DNA from: Tannockella sp964369175
GTDB taxonomy: Bacteria > Bacillota_I > Bacilli_A > Erysipelotrichales > Coprobacillaceae
Direction: 5' to 3'
Assembly: GCA_964369175.1 (NCBI GenBank)
Contig: CAYJEM010000002.1
Coordinates: 1-64,000 of the forward strand
Length of the DNA stretch: 64,000 nucleotides
Of the stretch, positions 43,665 to 52,847 are shown piece after piece. Under the pieces are notes generated by a model that saw only the letters and a program-made list of their open reading frames with translations, was not told the origin of the DNA and searched no databases. The position numbers and the translations under genes were made by a program. Numbering within the stretch: the stretch's first letter is position 1; every line of letters starts with the position of its first letter.

Positions 43665-44383
43665 ATCTGCCAAAATAACTCTACATATTCACGAAGTACA
43701 ATCATTAGTCCGGTTCTATCAGTAACATCATAGCCATTAACCTTTTGATCTTTCCCACAAAAGTACATTGGAATATCTACTAATGCCGCCAATGGATTTT
43801 CATAAAAATGCGTAAACGATACAATAAATGCCCCACGTTCTTTTGCTTTATTTGCAAAAGTATTAATTTGTTCATTTTGACCACTTGCACTAACAATAAC
43901 TACTAAATCTTTTTCATCACAATGTGTTAGTCGATACTCAATTTCGTTATATGTATCATATACCCCTACTTTATAACCATAACAAGTTAAGCTAGATGCC
44001 AGTGTATTACAAGCGTACAATGAATCACCAACACCAATAAAATGTATTGTTTTTGCCGAATGCATCTTTGCAGCAACATCTTTATATGCATCATAATCTA
44101 TTAACTCCAATGTTCTAGTAATATTTTGATTAAAAAGTGTGCTTGTTTTAACAATCCCAAAATTTTCCGCATTAATCAATACCTTTAATTGGGAAAAGCC
44201 TTCATATCCTAATTTTCTAGATAATCGCATTATTGCATTGGGGACAGTATATACCTCAGCAGCAATCTTTTGTATAGAAATACTACTCAAACTATCACGA
44301 TGGCTTCTAATATAATCAATTATTGCATCATCAGTGTCATTTAGTTTAAATTCATGCTGTAGTACACGATCTTCAAAGTTCAT
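43652..44383 (-). CDS. RpiR-family transcriptional regulator
   Basis: A 243-residue regulator. The N-terminal HTH (ISIQKIAAEVYTVPNAIMRLSRKLGYEGFSQLK) is typical RpiR, and the C-terminal SIS domain (IHFIGVGDSLYACNTLASSL, VVIVSASGQNEQI) should bind a phosphosugar. It lies just upstream of mngA on the same strand but has its own promoter and terminator. It probably controls the mannosylglycerate operon, with a phosphorylated intermediate as signal; E. coli uses a GntR regulator (MngR) instead. A dyad at its own promoter suggests autoregulation. Confidence 0.88.
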   Translation of the reverse strand: MNFEDRVLQHEFKLNDTDDAIIDYIRSHRDSLSSISIQKIAAEVYTVPNAIMRLSRKLGYEGFSQLKVLINAENFGIVKTSTLFNQNITRTLELIDYDAYKDVAAKMHSAKTIHFIGVGDSLYACNTLASSLTCYGYKVGVYDTYNEIEYRLTHCDEKDLVVIVSASGQNEQINTFANKAKERGAFIVSFTHFYENPLAALVDIPMYFCGKDQKVNGYDVTDRTGLMIVLREYVELFWQMYCV

Positions 44384-44395
44384 ATCTATCCCTCC

Positions 44396-44414
44396 TGTTA
44401 TCCTAATGATAACA
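44396..44414. promoter_or_regulatory. Operator-like dyad at the rpiR-family gene
   Basis: Perfect inverted repeat TGTTATC-N5-GATAACA (44396-44402 and 44408-44414). It overlaps the predicted -10 and the start of transcription, as expected for an autorepressor site. Confidence 0.55.
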
Positions 44415-44435
44415 TTATTTTCCTTGCAGGGTCAA
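44406..44435 (-). promoter_or_regulatory. Promoter of the rpiR-family gene
   Basis: TTGACC (44430-44435), 18-bp spacer, TATCAT (44406-44411). Confidence 0.6.
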
Positions 44436-44445
44436 ATTACTTAAA

Positions 44446-44477
44446 TTAAAAAAGTCCACTTTTTATTAAAGTGAACT
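44446..44477 (-). terminator. Terminator after lgt
   Basis: A 10-bp stem with one G-U pair (44468-44477 with 44453-44462), 5-nt loop and U run on the minus strand; ends the uvrB-lgt operon. Confidence 0.85.
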
Positions 44478-44483
44478 CTTTAC

Positions 44484-45281
44484 TTATATATTTCTTATTT
44501 TTTTAGATTTATAAATACAATAAATAATACCAATAACTCCTGCAATAATAAATACAATTGAAGTGACCTGAGCCATTCTAAGACCTAAAAAATATAAACT
44601 ATCTGTACGCATTCCTTCAATAAAGAAACGTGTGATTCCATACCATATAAAATATCCATAAAATTGTACACCTTGTAATTTAACAAACTTAGAAATCACA
44701 AAGTATAATAATATAAATCCTATTAAGTTACAAATTGATTCATATAAAAATGTTGGATGATAATATACACCACCGATATACATTCCCTCAATAATAAAAT
44801 CGGGTAAATATAAACTCTCTAAAAACTGACGACTTACTTCACCACCATGAGCCTCTTGATTCAAGAAATTACCCCATCTACCAAAAGCTTGTCCAAGTAA
44901 AACAGTTGGCATTGCCATATCAGCTACTTCTAAAAAAGGAATATTTTTCTTTTTAAAGAACCAAAACGAAAATGCAATTGCTAGTAATACCCCACCTTGA
45001 ATCGCAAGTCCGCCATCAGTAATTGCAAACATTGCTGCTAAGTTATCTTTATATTGATTATTAAACTCAAAAATCACATACCAAATTCTAGCACCCAATA
45101 TTCCAGTAATTAAAATTCCAAAAAACCAATCCGACAATACTTCTTTATCATATCCCGCTTTTACAAACTTTCTTTGAGTAAACCAATATGCACATAATGC
45201 TCCTGTTAGAATCAATACCGCATACCACTCAATTTTGAGTGGACCTAATTCTAAAAAGGTATTTCTATCAGGAAATAACAT
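44484..45281 (-). CDS. lgt: Prolipoprotein diacylglyceryl transferase
   Basis: Attaches diacylglycerol to the lipobox cysteine of prelipoproteins at the membrane. It has 265 residues with seven predicted membrane segments. The signature GRWGNFLNQEAHGG (with the essential Arg, Asn and Glu) is complete, and the essential His region appears in the central segment. Its ATG overlaps the hprK stop by one base, the conserved Firmicute pairing. Confidence 0.97.
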   Translation of the reverse strand: MLFPDRNTFLELGPLKIEWYAVLILTGALCAYWFTQRKFVKAGYDKEVLSDWFFGILITGILGARIWYVIFEFNNQYKDNLAAMFAITDGGLAIQGGVLLAIAFSFWFFKKKNIPFLEVADMAMPTVLLGQAFGRWGNFLNQEAHGGEVSRQFLESLYLPDFIIEGMYIGGVYYHPTFLYESICNLIGFILLYFVISKFVKLQGVQFYGYFIWYGITRFFIEGMRTDSLYFLGLRMAQVTSIVFIIAGVIGIIYCIYKSKKIRNI

Positions 45282-46222
45282 TATTGTTCCTCCTGATTAT
45301 TACTAATGTTTTTAAAGATACGGTCTAAAAATTCTTTTCCAGAATCTACCCCATATTCTTTTAAGCGCATGTTCATTACAGCAGACTCAATAATTACCGA
45401 CATACTACGCCCACTTGATACCGGCACAACAACTTTAGGTATATCAATACCTAAAATTTCTTCGGTAGAATTCTTTTCATCCACAGCTATGCGAGTATAT
45501 TCTTTTGATGGAACCCAACGATCAAGTTGAATCACTAAGTTAACTGCATCTCTATCAAGAATTGAACTAATACCAAACATTTTTGATACATCAATTACCC
45601 CAATCCCTCTAATTTCTAACATGTTACGTAATACCTCTGGTGCTTTACCAACAATTGAATTTCCAATTTGATATAACTCAATAGCATCATCTGCTACTAA
45701 GAGATGTCCTCTTTTAACAAGTTCTAAAGCAATCTCAGATTTACCAATACCGCTTTCTCCCTTAATAATAACACCTTTTCCATAAATATTTAAGAATACT
45801 CCATGCATTAATGTTTCAGGAGCTAGTGCTCTAGCTAGTTGGCTAGTTAGTTCAATAGCCACTTTTCCTGTCATTTCCTCAGTTGCAAATATAGGAAAAT
45901 TACGCTCTTGAGCAATCTCATATAATACCTTAGGACATTTTTTACCCTTAGCAATAATAATACATGGTGTTTGTGTATCTGTAATTTTAGGAAATATTTC
46001 TCTTTGACGTTCATCGCTCATTTCATCGATAAAAGCCATTTCCTTTTCTCCTAAAAGAATAATTCTACGAAAATCACTATGTGTGAAAAATCCTGCAAGT
46101 TCAAAACCTGGACGGTTTATTTCTGCAACATATACTGGTCTTTTTGACGCCTCACTGTCACCTGTTATTTGTACAAATGTTTCTTCTGCTAGTAATTTTT
46201 CAACTGCAATAAATTTAGACAT
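45281..46222 (-). CDS. hprK: HPr kinase/phosphorylase
   Basis: Phosphorylates HPr on Ser46 in response to glycolytic intermediates and removes that phosphate at high Pi, so it drives CcpA-dependent catabolite repression. It has 313 residues. The Walker A motif KGESGIGKSEIALEL is near residue 155; LVADDAIEL follows, and the capping signature EIRGIGVIDV is at about 205. Genes with a cre-like site in this window (mngA) could be its indirect targets. It lies 12 bp after uvrA. Confidence 0.98.
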   Translation of the reverse strand: MSKFIAVEKLLAEETFVQITGDSEASKRPVYVAEINRPGFELAGFFTHSDFRRIILLGEKEMAFIDEMSDERQREIFPKITDTQTPCIIIAKGKKCPKVLYEIAQERNFPIFATEEMTGKVAIELTSQLARALAPETLMHGVFLNIYGKGVIIKGESGIGKSEIALELVKRGHLLVADDAIELYQIGNSIVGKAPEVLRNMLEIRGIGVIDVSKMFGISSILDRDAVNLVIQLDRWVPSKEYTRIAVDEKNSTEEILGIDIPKVVVPVSSGRSMSVIIESAVMNMRLKEYGVDSGKEFLDRIFKNISNNQEEQ

Positions 46223-46234
46223 TTTATTTCCTCC

Positions 46235-49057
46235 CTACATCACTTCTTTTAAAAACTTACCTGTAAAGCTTTCATCACATGTTATTACTTTTTCTGGTGT
46301 TCCTTGAACAACAATTGTTCCACCACCACTTCCACCTTCAGGACCTAAATCAATAATGTGATCAGCCACTTTAATAACATCTAAGTTATGTTCAATAATA
46401 ATAACACTATCACCTTGATCTACGATTCGATGTAATACTTCAATCAACCTAGCAACATCATGACTATGTAACCCTGTTGTTGGTTCATCTAAAATATATA
46501 CCGTTTTTCCAGTTGGTTTCTTTTGTAATTCACTTGCTAGTTTCACCCTTTGGGCTTCCCCACCCGAAAGTGTTGTTGCACTTTGGCCAAGTTTAATATA
46601 GCCAAGTCCAACATCAAATAAAGTTTGTAACTTTGATTTAATCTTTGGCAAATTGTCAAAGAATTCGATAGCATCTTCTATCGTCATCTCTAATATATCA
46701 TAAATATTCCTATCTTTGTATGTAACTTGTAGAGTTTCTTCATTATATCTTTTACCTCCACATTGTTCACATGGAACATATACATCTGGTAAAAAGTGCA
46801 TTGAAATACGTTTTAATCCATCTCCTTGGCAAGCTTCACAACGTCCACCCTTAACATTAAAAGAGAAACGTCCTTTATCATAGCCACGCATTTTAGCCTC
46901 ATTTGTTTTTGAAAACAAGTCTCGAATATCATCAAATACACCAGTATAAGTAACTGGATTTGATCTAGGAGTTCTACCAATTGGCTCTTGTGATACTTCT
47001 ATTACCTTATCAATATTTTCTAACCCTGTAATCTCTTTATGTAATCCCGGTTTTTCTTTTGAGCGATATATCGCATTCATCATTGCCTTCCCTAAAACAT
47101 CATTTACTAAGGTACTTTTACCACTCCCACTAACACCAGTTACGACTACCATTTTTCCTAATGGGAAGGTAACATTTATATTCTTCAAGTTATTTTGTCT
47201 TGCACCTTTTACTTGAATCTTATTCCCATTACCTTTACGTCGTTTTTTGGGAATTGGAATAATTTTCTTACGAGCAAGATATTGTCCCGTTATTGACTCT
47301 TTACAATCCATTACTTCTTGAGGAGTTCCTGCAACAATAACTTCTCCACCATGAACACCAGCCCCCGGTCCAATATCAACAATATAATCACTAGCACGCA
47401 TTGTCTCTTCATCATGTTCGACGACAAGTACACTATTTCCTAAATCACGAATATTTAATAATGTATTAATTAGTTTATCATTATCTCTTTGGTGCAACCC
47501 AATTGATGGTTCATCTAAAACATATAGTACTCCTGTAAGTCTAGAACCAATTTGTGTCGCTAAGCGAATACGTTGGGCCTCTCCACCTGAAAGTCCCCCA
47601 GCTTTACGCGATAATGTTAAGTACCCTAAACCAACATCATTTAAGAATCCTAAACGATCATCTATCTCCTTAAGTACTAACTTTGATACTTTTTGTTCAT
47701 ACTCATTTAGTGTTACATTACGAATAAAAGGCAAGGCATCACTTATTGCAAGGTCGGTAAATTCACTAATATTTAAGCCACCAAAACGAACACTTAACAC
47801 TTGTTCATTTAATCTTTTACCATGGCACGTTGGACATGTATGCTCTGCCATAAATGACGCATACCATTCTTTAGACCATGCAGAAGTCGTTTCCTGAAAT
47901 CTTCTAGAAATAAGCGTTTTGATTCCCTCAATTGGCTTTACCATTTCGGTTACTCGTCCAGAGCTTGATACTAATTTGTATGCAATTGGCTTAGTAGAAC
48001 CTTCAAATATTATTTTTAATTCTTTCTTGGAAAAATCTTTTAAAGGCTTTGCAAGGTCAATATTATAGCTTTCACATAATGTTAAAAATTGTTGCCATTC
48101 AATTCGATCTGTACCTACCGCTGTTTTAAAATATCGTATTCCACCCTCAATAATACTTAAGCTTTTATCCGGGATTAATAAGTCATCATCAATTTCATTT
48201 GTCACACCAAGACCCCTACATGTTGGACATGCACCTAATGGGCTATTAAACGAAAATAATCTTGGCTCCAATTTAGGAACACTAAAACCACACTCAGGAC
48301 AAGCTAAATGCTCAGAAAATAATGCTTCCGTTTTTGTTGATAAATTTTCAACAATAACTTCTCCATTAGTTAACTTTAATCCAACTTCTAAAGAATCGAT
48401 TAAGCGGCTACGATAACCTTCTTTTTTTATAATACGGTCTATTACTACATCGATATTATGACGCTTATTTTTATCTAAGATAATCTCATCTTCTAACAAT
48501 AATGCTTCACCATTAACTTGGACACGTACATAACCATCTTTTAGTAATTGTTCAAATAATTCTTTATGGGTACCTTTTTTGTTTTTAACAACCCTAGCTA
48601 ATACTTGTAAACGACTACCATCTTCATAATGTTCAATGGTATCAGCCATTTGCTTTACTGTTTGTGACTCAATAACTGTACCATGAATAGGGCAATATGC
48701 TTTCCCTACACGGGCATACAATAAACGTAAATAATCAAATATTTCAGTAACTGTACCTACTGTTGAACGAGGATTATTCGATGTTGTTTTTTGGTCAATA
48801 GCGATTGCCGGTGACAATCCCTCAATACTATCAACATCTGGTTTTTCCATATTGCCTAGAAATTGTCTTGCATAGGCACTCAATGATTCAACATATCGTC
48901 TTTGCCCTTCAGCATATATTGTATCAAATGCTAGTGAGGTTTTTCCTGAACCAGAAAGCCCAGTCATAATTACTAACTTTTCTTTAGGTATTTCTAAATC
49001 CAGGTTCTTTAAATTGTTTTCTCTAGCACCTTTTATAATTAAACTATTACTCTTCAT
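46235..49057 (-). CDS. uvrA: UvrABC excision repair subunit A
   Basis: Damage-recognition ATPase of nucleotide excision repair. It has 940 residues with two ABC modules: Walker A GLSGSGKTSLAFDT and GVSGSGKSTLVNDV, and two LSGGEAQR signatures. Zinc-binding cysteine sets include CPECG...CPTCRG and CEACQGDG...CEQCGG. It overlaps the end of cca by 11 bp. Confidence 0.99.
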   Translation of the reverse strand: MKSNSLIIKGARENNLKNLDLEIPKEKLVIMTGLSGSGKTSLAFDTIYAEGQRRYVESLSAYARQFLGNMEKPDVDSIEGLSPAIAIDQKTTSNNPRSTVGTVTEIFDYLRLLYARVGKAYCPIHGTVIESQTVKQMADTIEHYEDGSRLQVLARVVKNKKGTHKELFEQLLKDGYVRVQVNGEALLLEDEIILDKNKRHNIDVVIDRIIKKEGYRSRLIDSLEVGLKLTNGEVIVENLSTKTEALFSEHLACPECGFSVPKLEPRLFSFNSPLGACPTCRGLGVTNEIDDDLLIPDKSLSIIEGGIRYFKTAVGTDRIEWQQFLTLCESYNIDLAKPLKDFSKKELKIIFEGSTKPIAYKLVSSSGRVTEMVKPIEGIKTLISRRFQETTSAWSKEWYASFMAEHTCPTCHGKRLNEQVLSVRFGGLNISEFTDLAISDALPFIRNVTLNEYEQKVSKLVLKEIDDRLGFLNDVGLGYLTLSRKAGGLSGGEAQRIRLATQIGSRLTGVLYVLDEPSIGLHQRDNDKLINTLLNIRDLGNSVLVVEHDEETMRASDYIVDIGPGAGVHGGEVIVAGTPQEVMDCKESITGQYLARKKIIPIPKKRRKGNGNKIQVKGARQNNLKNINVTFPLGKMVVVTGVSGSGKSTLVNDVLGKAMMNAIYRSKEKPGLHKEITGLENIDKVIEVSQEPIGRTPRSNPVTYTGVFDDIRDLFSKTNEAKMRGYDKGRFSFNVKGGRCEACQGDGLKRISMHFLPDVYVPCEQCGGKRYNEETLQVTYKDRNIYDILEMTIEDAIEFFDNLPKIKSKLQTLFDVGLGYIKLGQSATTLSGGEAQRVKLASELQKKPTGKTVYILDEPTTGLHSHDVARLIEVLHRIVDQGDSVIIIEHNLDVIKVADHIIDLGPEGGSGGGTIVVQGTPEKVITCDESFTGKFLKEVM

Positions 49058-50435
49058 TCTTTTCTACCTTTCTTGTAGATATAATCCACTTCATTATTTC
49101 TTCTTTACTACTACCACGTAGTTGTTTGTCATATGCTTTATTTAATACCTCTTTACGTTTATAACTTTCTATAAATGCCATTTCTACAATCATTTTACCA
49201 GTTATTAACGGAACTGGTAAAGATGTTGTTAATCGTTGTTTTTTATCTTTTATAAAATCATCAATTTCTCTAATAACTTTATGACAATCATTCCCTCTTC
49301 CAAGTTTATCACATTTTGATAAATAAATTAAATCATCTAAAGGAACAATTCCATCAAGCATTTCTAATAACTTTAGGTATCGGTAATCATTTGCCTGTTT
49401 TCTAACCATATATGGTATCTTCATATGACATAAAATCATTATTTCAATATATTTTTCATATTTCTTGGGAAATAATTGTACTTCAATAGACTTGAATATA
49501 TCAACCCCAGCAACGTTGTGATATGGAGCACTACCACTTTTTGTTGTAACTTTTGCTTTTCCAATATCATGTAAAAGACAAGACCACATAAAAGCTTCCG
49601 GAATGCTAGTACGCTCTTTTAATAAGGCAGCTAAATCAACTACTAACATTGTATGTTCAAACACACTACCTTCGGGGTGATAATCTAGACGCTGAATGGT
49701 ATTATCTAAATCTATTAAATAACCTGGCAGAGCACATATGTCTTTTAGAAAACGTAAGCCAATTGATGGTTTAGACGACATCATCAATTTTCGATATTCC
49801 TGTTGTACTCGACTTTCGCTCAGTGACGATAACATCTTACTGTTTACCATCTTACGGCATACTTGTTTGGTACTTTCTTCAATGTAAAACTGAAATCTAC
49901 TAGCAAACTGAGCTGCACGCAAAACACGTAACGGATCTTCGATAAATGTATTTTCATTAATTAAACGAATGCAATTATTTTGTATATCTTTAATCCCGTT
50001 ATATAAATCAATTACTTCATCACTTTGATAATCATATAGTAGTGCATTCATTGTGAAATCTCTTCTTTTGCTTGCTTCTTCTAAAGATAAAGATTTGATG
50101 TGCTCAACAAGAAATCCTTTATGTCCACTAGCAACTTTAGATTCAATTCTTGGCATAGCAAAATCAACATTTGGAAAAGTATCTATTTTAATAACACCAA
50201 ATACCTTACCTTGTAAATTTACTTTTCCATACTTTTGAAGAATTGTTATAATTTCATCTAATTCCAACTGATATATTTCAATATCAATATCATCATTATC
50301 TCGGCTACCTGCAATATATAAATCCCGAACAATCCCACCAACAAAATACACTCTAGCACCATTACACATTAAATCATCTAAAACAATTTTTAACTCAGGG
50401 GCAACCTGTATCTTATTTTTCACCTTGTAATTCAA
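49047..50435 (-). CDS. cca: CCA tRNA nucleotidyltransferase / poly(A) polymerase family, with HD domain
   Basis: Adds or repairs the 3' CCA end of tRNAs. It has up to 462 residues. VGGIVRDLYIAG and the DIDIE metal-binding pair form the nucleotidyltransferase head, RRDFTMNAL and DPLRVLRAAQFASRF follow, and a C-terminal HD domain (LLHDIGKA) is present. The start is uncertain: the longest frame opens with TTG at 50435 inside the uvrB end, and GTG at 50423 also fits the family N-terminus; neither has a clear ribosome-binding site, so coupling to uvrB translation is likely. Placed between uvrB and uvrA. Confidence 0.92.
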   Translation of the reverse strand: MNYKVKNKIQVAPELKIVLDDLMCNGARVYFVGGIVRDLYIAGSRDNDDIDIEIYQLELDEIITILQKYGKVNLQGKVFGVIKIDTFPNVDFAMPRIESKVASGHKGFLVEHIKSLSLEEASKRRDFTMNALLYDYQSDEVIDLYNGIKDIQNNCIRLINENTFIEDPLRVLRAAQFASRFQFYIEESTKQVCRKMVNSKMLSSLSESRVQQEYRKLMMSSKPSIGLRFLKDICALPGYLIDLDNTIQRLDYHPEGSVFEHTMLVVDLAALLKERTSIPEAFMWSCLLHDIGKAKVTTKSGSAPYHNVAGVDIFKSIEVQLFPKKYEKYIEIMILCHMKIPYMVRKQANDYRYLKLLEMLDGIVPLDDLIYLSKCDKLGRGNDCHKVIREIDDFIKDKKQRLTTSLPVPLITGKMIVEMAFIESYKRKEVLNKAYDKQLRGSSKEEIMKWIISTRKVEKNEE

Positions 50436-52380
50436 TTAGAATATCTCTAAGTTCCATAGCTCTTTCAAAGTCTAATACCTTAGCGGCTTCTTTCATATCC
50501 TTTTCAATTTGTTTAATAACTTCTTGGCGGTCTTTCTTAGTTGCTTTTTTCCCTTTTGTAAGTAAGCTACTTGCTTCATCAATAACTTCTTGTCCTCGAA
50601 TTGCATCATGAACTTCCTTAATAATTGTTTTTGGCGTTATATTATGTAATGTATTATATTCTTCTTGTATTTTTCTTCTACGGTTTGTTTCTTCAATAGC
50701 GTAATTCATAGAATCTGTCATCTTATCACCATACATGATAACAAAACCTTTACTATTACGAGCAGCACGTCCAATAGTTTGAATTAATGAACGATTACTT
50801 CGTAAAAAACCTTCCTTATCAGCATCCAAAATACATACTAAGCTAACTTCTGGAATGTCTAGTCCTTCCCTAAGTAAGTTGATCCCAACAAGAACATCGT
50901 ACTTCCCTAAACGTAATCCACGAATTACTTCTATACGTTCTAACGTTTTTGTATCTGAATGTAGATAAGCTACCTTAATCCCTAATTCTTTTAAGTATGC
51001 ACTTAAATCCTCAGCCATACGCTTAGTAAGTGTAGTTATTAAAACACGTTCATTAATCTTTGTACGGTCATGAATTTCACTAACAATATCATCAATTTGT
51101 CCCTTAGTAGGGCGCACTTCAATTATTGGATCTAACAGTCCCGTTGGACGAATAATTTGTTCTACAACATCGTGATCAACTTTTTCTAATTCATAATCGC
51201 CTGGTGTTGCTGAAACAAAAATTGATTGATTAATAATATTTTCAAATTCATCAAACTGAAGTGGACGATTATCTAAAGCACTAGGTAACCTAAATCCATA
51301 TTCAACTAATGTCTCTTTACGTGAGCGATCACCATTATACATACCACGTACTTGTGGTAACATTACATGACTTTCATCAACAACAAGTAAAAAATCATCT
51401 GGAAAATAATCTAATAACGTATACGGTCTTTGTCCCGGATTACGTCCATCAATATGGCGAGAATAATTTTCGATTCCAGGACACATCCCTACTTCTCGTA
51501 GCATCTCAACATCATGACGTGTTCGTTGTTCTAACCTTTCGTGCTCTAACAACTTTGTTTGTTCTTTGAACTCTTTTAAACGATTATCTAATTCCTGGCT
51601 AATATTATCACAGGCCGCTAACATTTGTTCTTTTTTCGTTACATAGCCATAAGCTGGATAAATAGTATATGTAGAAAAATTTCCTAAAGCCTTACCTGTT
51701 AATGGGTCAACTTCACTAATCTTTTCTACAACATCACCAAACATTTCAATTCGAATCAACCAACTTTCTGTATGACCAGGAACAATTTCTATGACATCCC
51801 CGCGTACTCTAAAAGTTCCTTTAGTTTGATCCATATCATTCCTTTGGTATTGTCGATCTACTAAAAACGTTAATAGTTCTCGGCGATCTATTTCTTGATC
51901 AATGCGTAGTGAAAAAATCATTTCTTTATACTGTTCTGGATTAGAAAGACCATAAATTGATGCTACTGAAGCAACAACAATTGTATCTCTTCTTTCAATT
52001 AAAGAATTCATAGCAGCTGAACGTAACATTTCTATTTCATAGTTTGTTTTTGAATTCTTATCAATATATAAATCTCTTCCAGGAATGTATGCTTCAGGTT
52101 GATAGAAATCAAAGTTTGATACAAAGTACTCAACACGATTTTCGGGGAAAAATTCTTTAAGTTCTGAATATAGTTGACCTGCTAATGTCTTATTATGCGC
52201 TAGGACAAGTGTTGGCTTGTTTGTTTGTTCAATAACATTTGATATTGTAAATGTTTTACCAGTTCCTGTAGCTCCTAGTAATACTTGATGTTTTTTATTA
52301 TTATTTATACCTTCAACAAGCTTTTTAATAGCTTGTGGTTGATCACCATTTGGTTGGTATTTTGATACTAGTTTAAACAT
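50413..52380 (-). CDS. uvrB: UvrABC excision repair subunit B
   Basis: Helicase-like subunit that verifies damage and recruits UvrC. It has 655 residues. The Walker A loop is LLGATGTGKTFTISN, the beta-hairpin region follows SNFDFYQPEAYIPGRD, and the C-terminal UVR coiled-coil (EKDMKEAAKVLDFERAMELRDI) is complete. GGAGG precedes the ATG. First gene of uvrB-cca-uvrA-hprK-lgt, with a promoter about 30-56 bp upstream. I see no clear LexA box in front of it. Confidence 0.99.
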   Translation of the reverse strand: MFKLVSKYQPNGDQPQAIKKLVEGINNNKKHQVLLGATGTGKTFTISNVIEQTNKPTLVLAHNKTLAGQLYSELKEFFPENRVEYFVSNFDFYQPEAYIPGRDLYIDKNSKTNYEIEMLRSAAMNSLIERRDTIVVASVASIYGLSNPEQYKEMIFSLRIDQEIDRRELLTFLVDRQYQRNDMDQTKGTFRVRGDVIEIVPGHTESWLIRIEMFGDVVEKISEVDPLTGKALGNFSTYTIYPAYGYVTKKEQMLAACDNISQELDNRLKEFKEQTKLLEHERLEQRTRHDVEMLREVGMCPGIENYSRHIDGRNPGQRPYTLLDYFPDDFLLVVDESHVMLPQVRGMYNGDRSRKETLVEYGFRLPSALDNRPLQFDEFENIINQSIFVSATPGDYELEKVDHDVVEQIIRPTGLLDPIIEVRPTKGQIDDIVSEIHDRTKINERVLITTLTKRMAEDLSAYLKELGIKVAYLHSDTKTLERIEVIRGLRLGKYDVLVGINLLREGLDIPEVSLVCILDADKEGFLRSNRSLIQTIGRAARNSKGFVIMYGDKMTDSMNYAIEETNRRRKIQEEYNTLHNITPKTIIKEVHDAIRGQEVIDEASSLLTKGKKATKKDRQEVIKQIEKDMKEAAKVLDFERAMELRDILIELQGEK

Positions 52381-52408
52381 ATTTTACCTCCTTGTAGACT
52401 TTTATATG

Positions 52409-52436
52409 ATTATATCATACTTTGTTTTTTAAACAA
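52409..52436 (-). promoter_or_regulatory. Promoter of the uvrB operon
   Basis: TTGTTT (52431-52436), 16-bp spacer, consensus TATAAT (52409-52414) in GATATAATC. Confidence 0.7.
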
Positions 52437-52816
52437 CAAATCCATGCTTTATTATATCCTAATCCGCTGTAATTTAACCATAAACAAGAACATCTATATC
52501 CACCTGTTCTTGCTATGTAACAATGGATGCTATACCAAAACCACTATATGTTATCTTTTAATTGTACACGACCATTTATTTAAAATCACTTTCACTTATA
52601 TTGTATTGTGTGTAGGTTGATCAATTCTACGAAAAGTGATTTATCCATATTCAAAATGATAGAACCATATAACTTCCAAATGCATTAATGACTACTTCAG
52701 TGAATTTAATGTCTATATTCTTGAATGTTATATTTTTAACTGTCCAAAGACACTTCAATATTTACAGGATTAATAGCACTTTATCAACCACCAATTGTTC
52801 CGTATTTTTATTGAAT
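52437..52816. other. Gene-free interval between ctpA and uvrB
   Basis: This 380-bp AT-rich stretch has no open frame with a ribosome-binding site. It holds a second TATAAT-like box (about 52453-52458, minus strand) and an 8-bp inverted repeat CAAGAACA/TGTTCTTG with 12-nt spacing (about 52484-52511). A short minus-strand frame beginning MDKSLFVEL may be decayed coding sequence, but it stops within 20 codons and I cannot assign it. Confidence 0.4.
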
Positions 52817-52847
52817 AGAAAAAGGACAGTAACTACTTACTATCCTT
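52817..52847 (-). terminator. Terminator after ctpA
   Basis: A 9-bp stem with one G-U pair (52839-52847 with 52822-52830), 8-nt loop containing the stop codon, then U residues on the minus strand. Confidence 0.75.

Noticed and set aside
52381..52530. LexA/SOS box before uvrB
   Set aside because: The inverted AAGAACA/TGTTCTT has a 12-nt spacer, not the compact Gram-positive LexA site.
52573..52640. Possible transposase remnant (short frame MDKSLFVEL, minus strand)
   Set aside because: Too short and interrupted to assign; no terminal repeats or target duplication seen.
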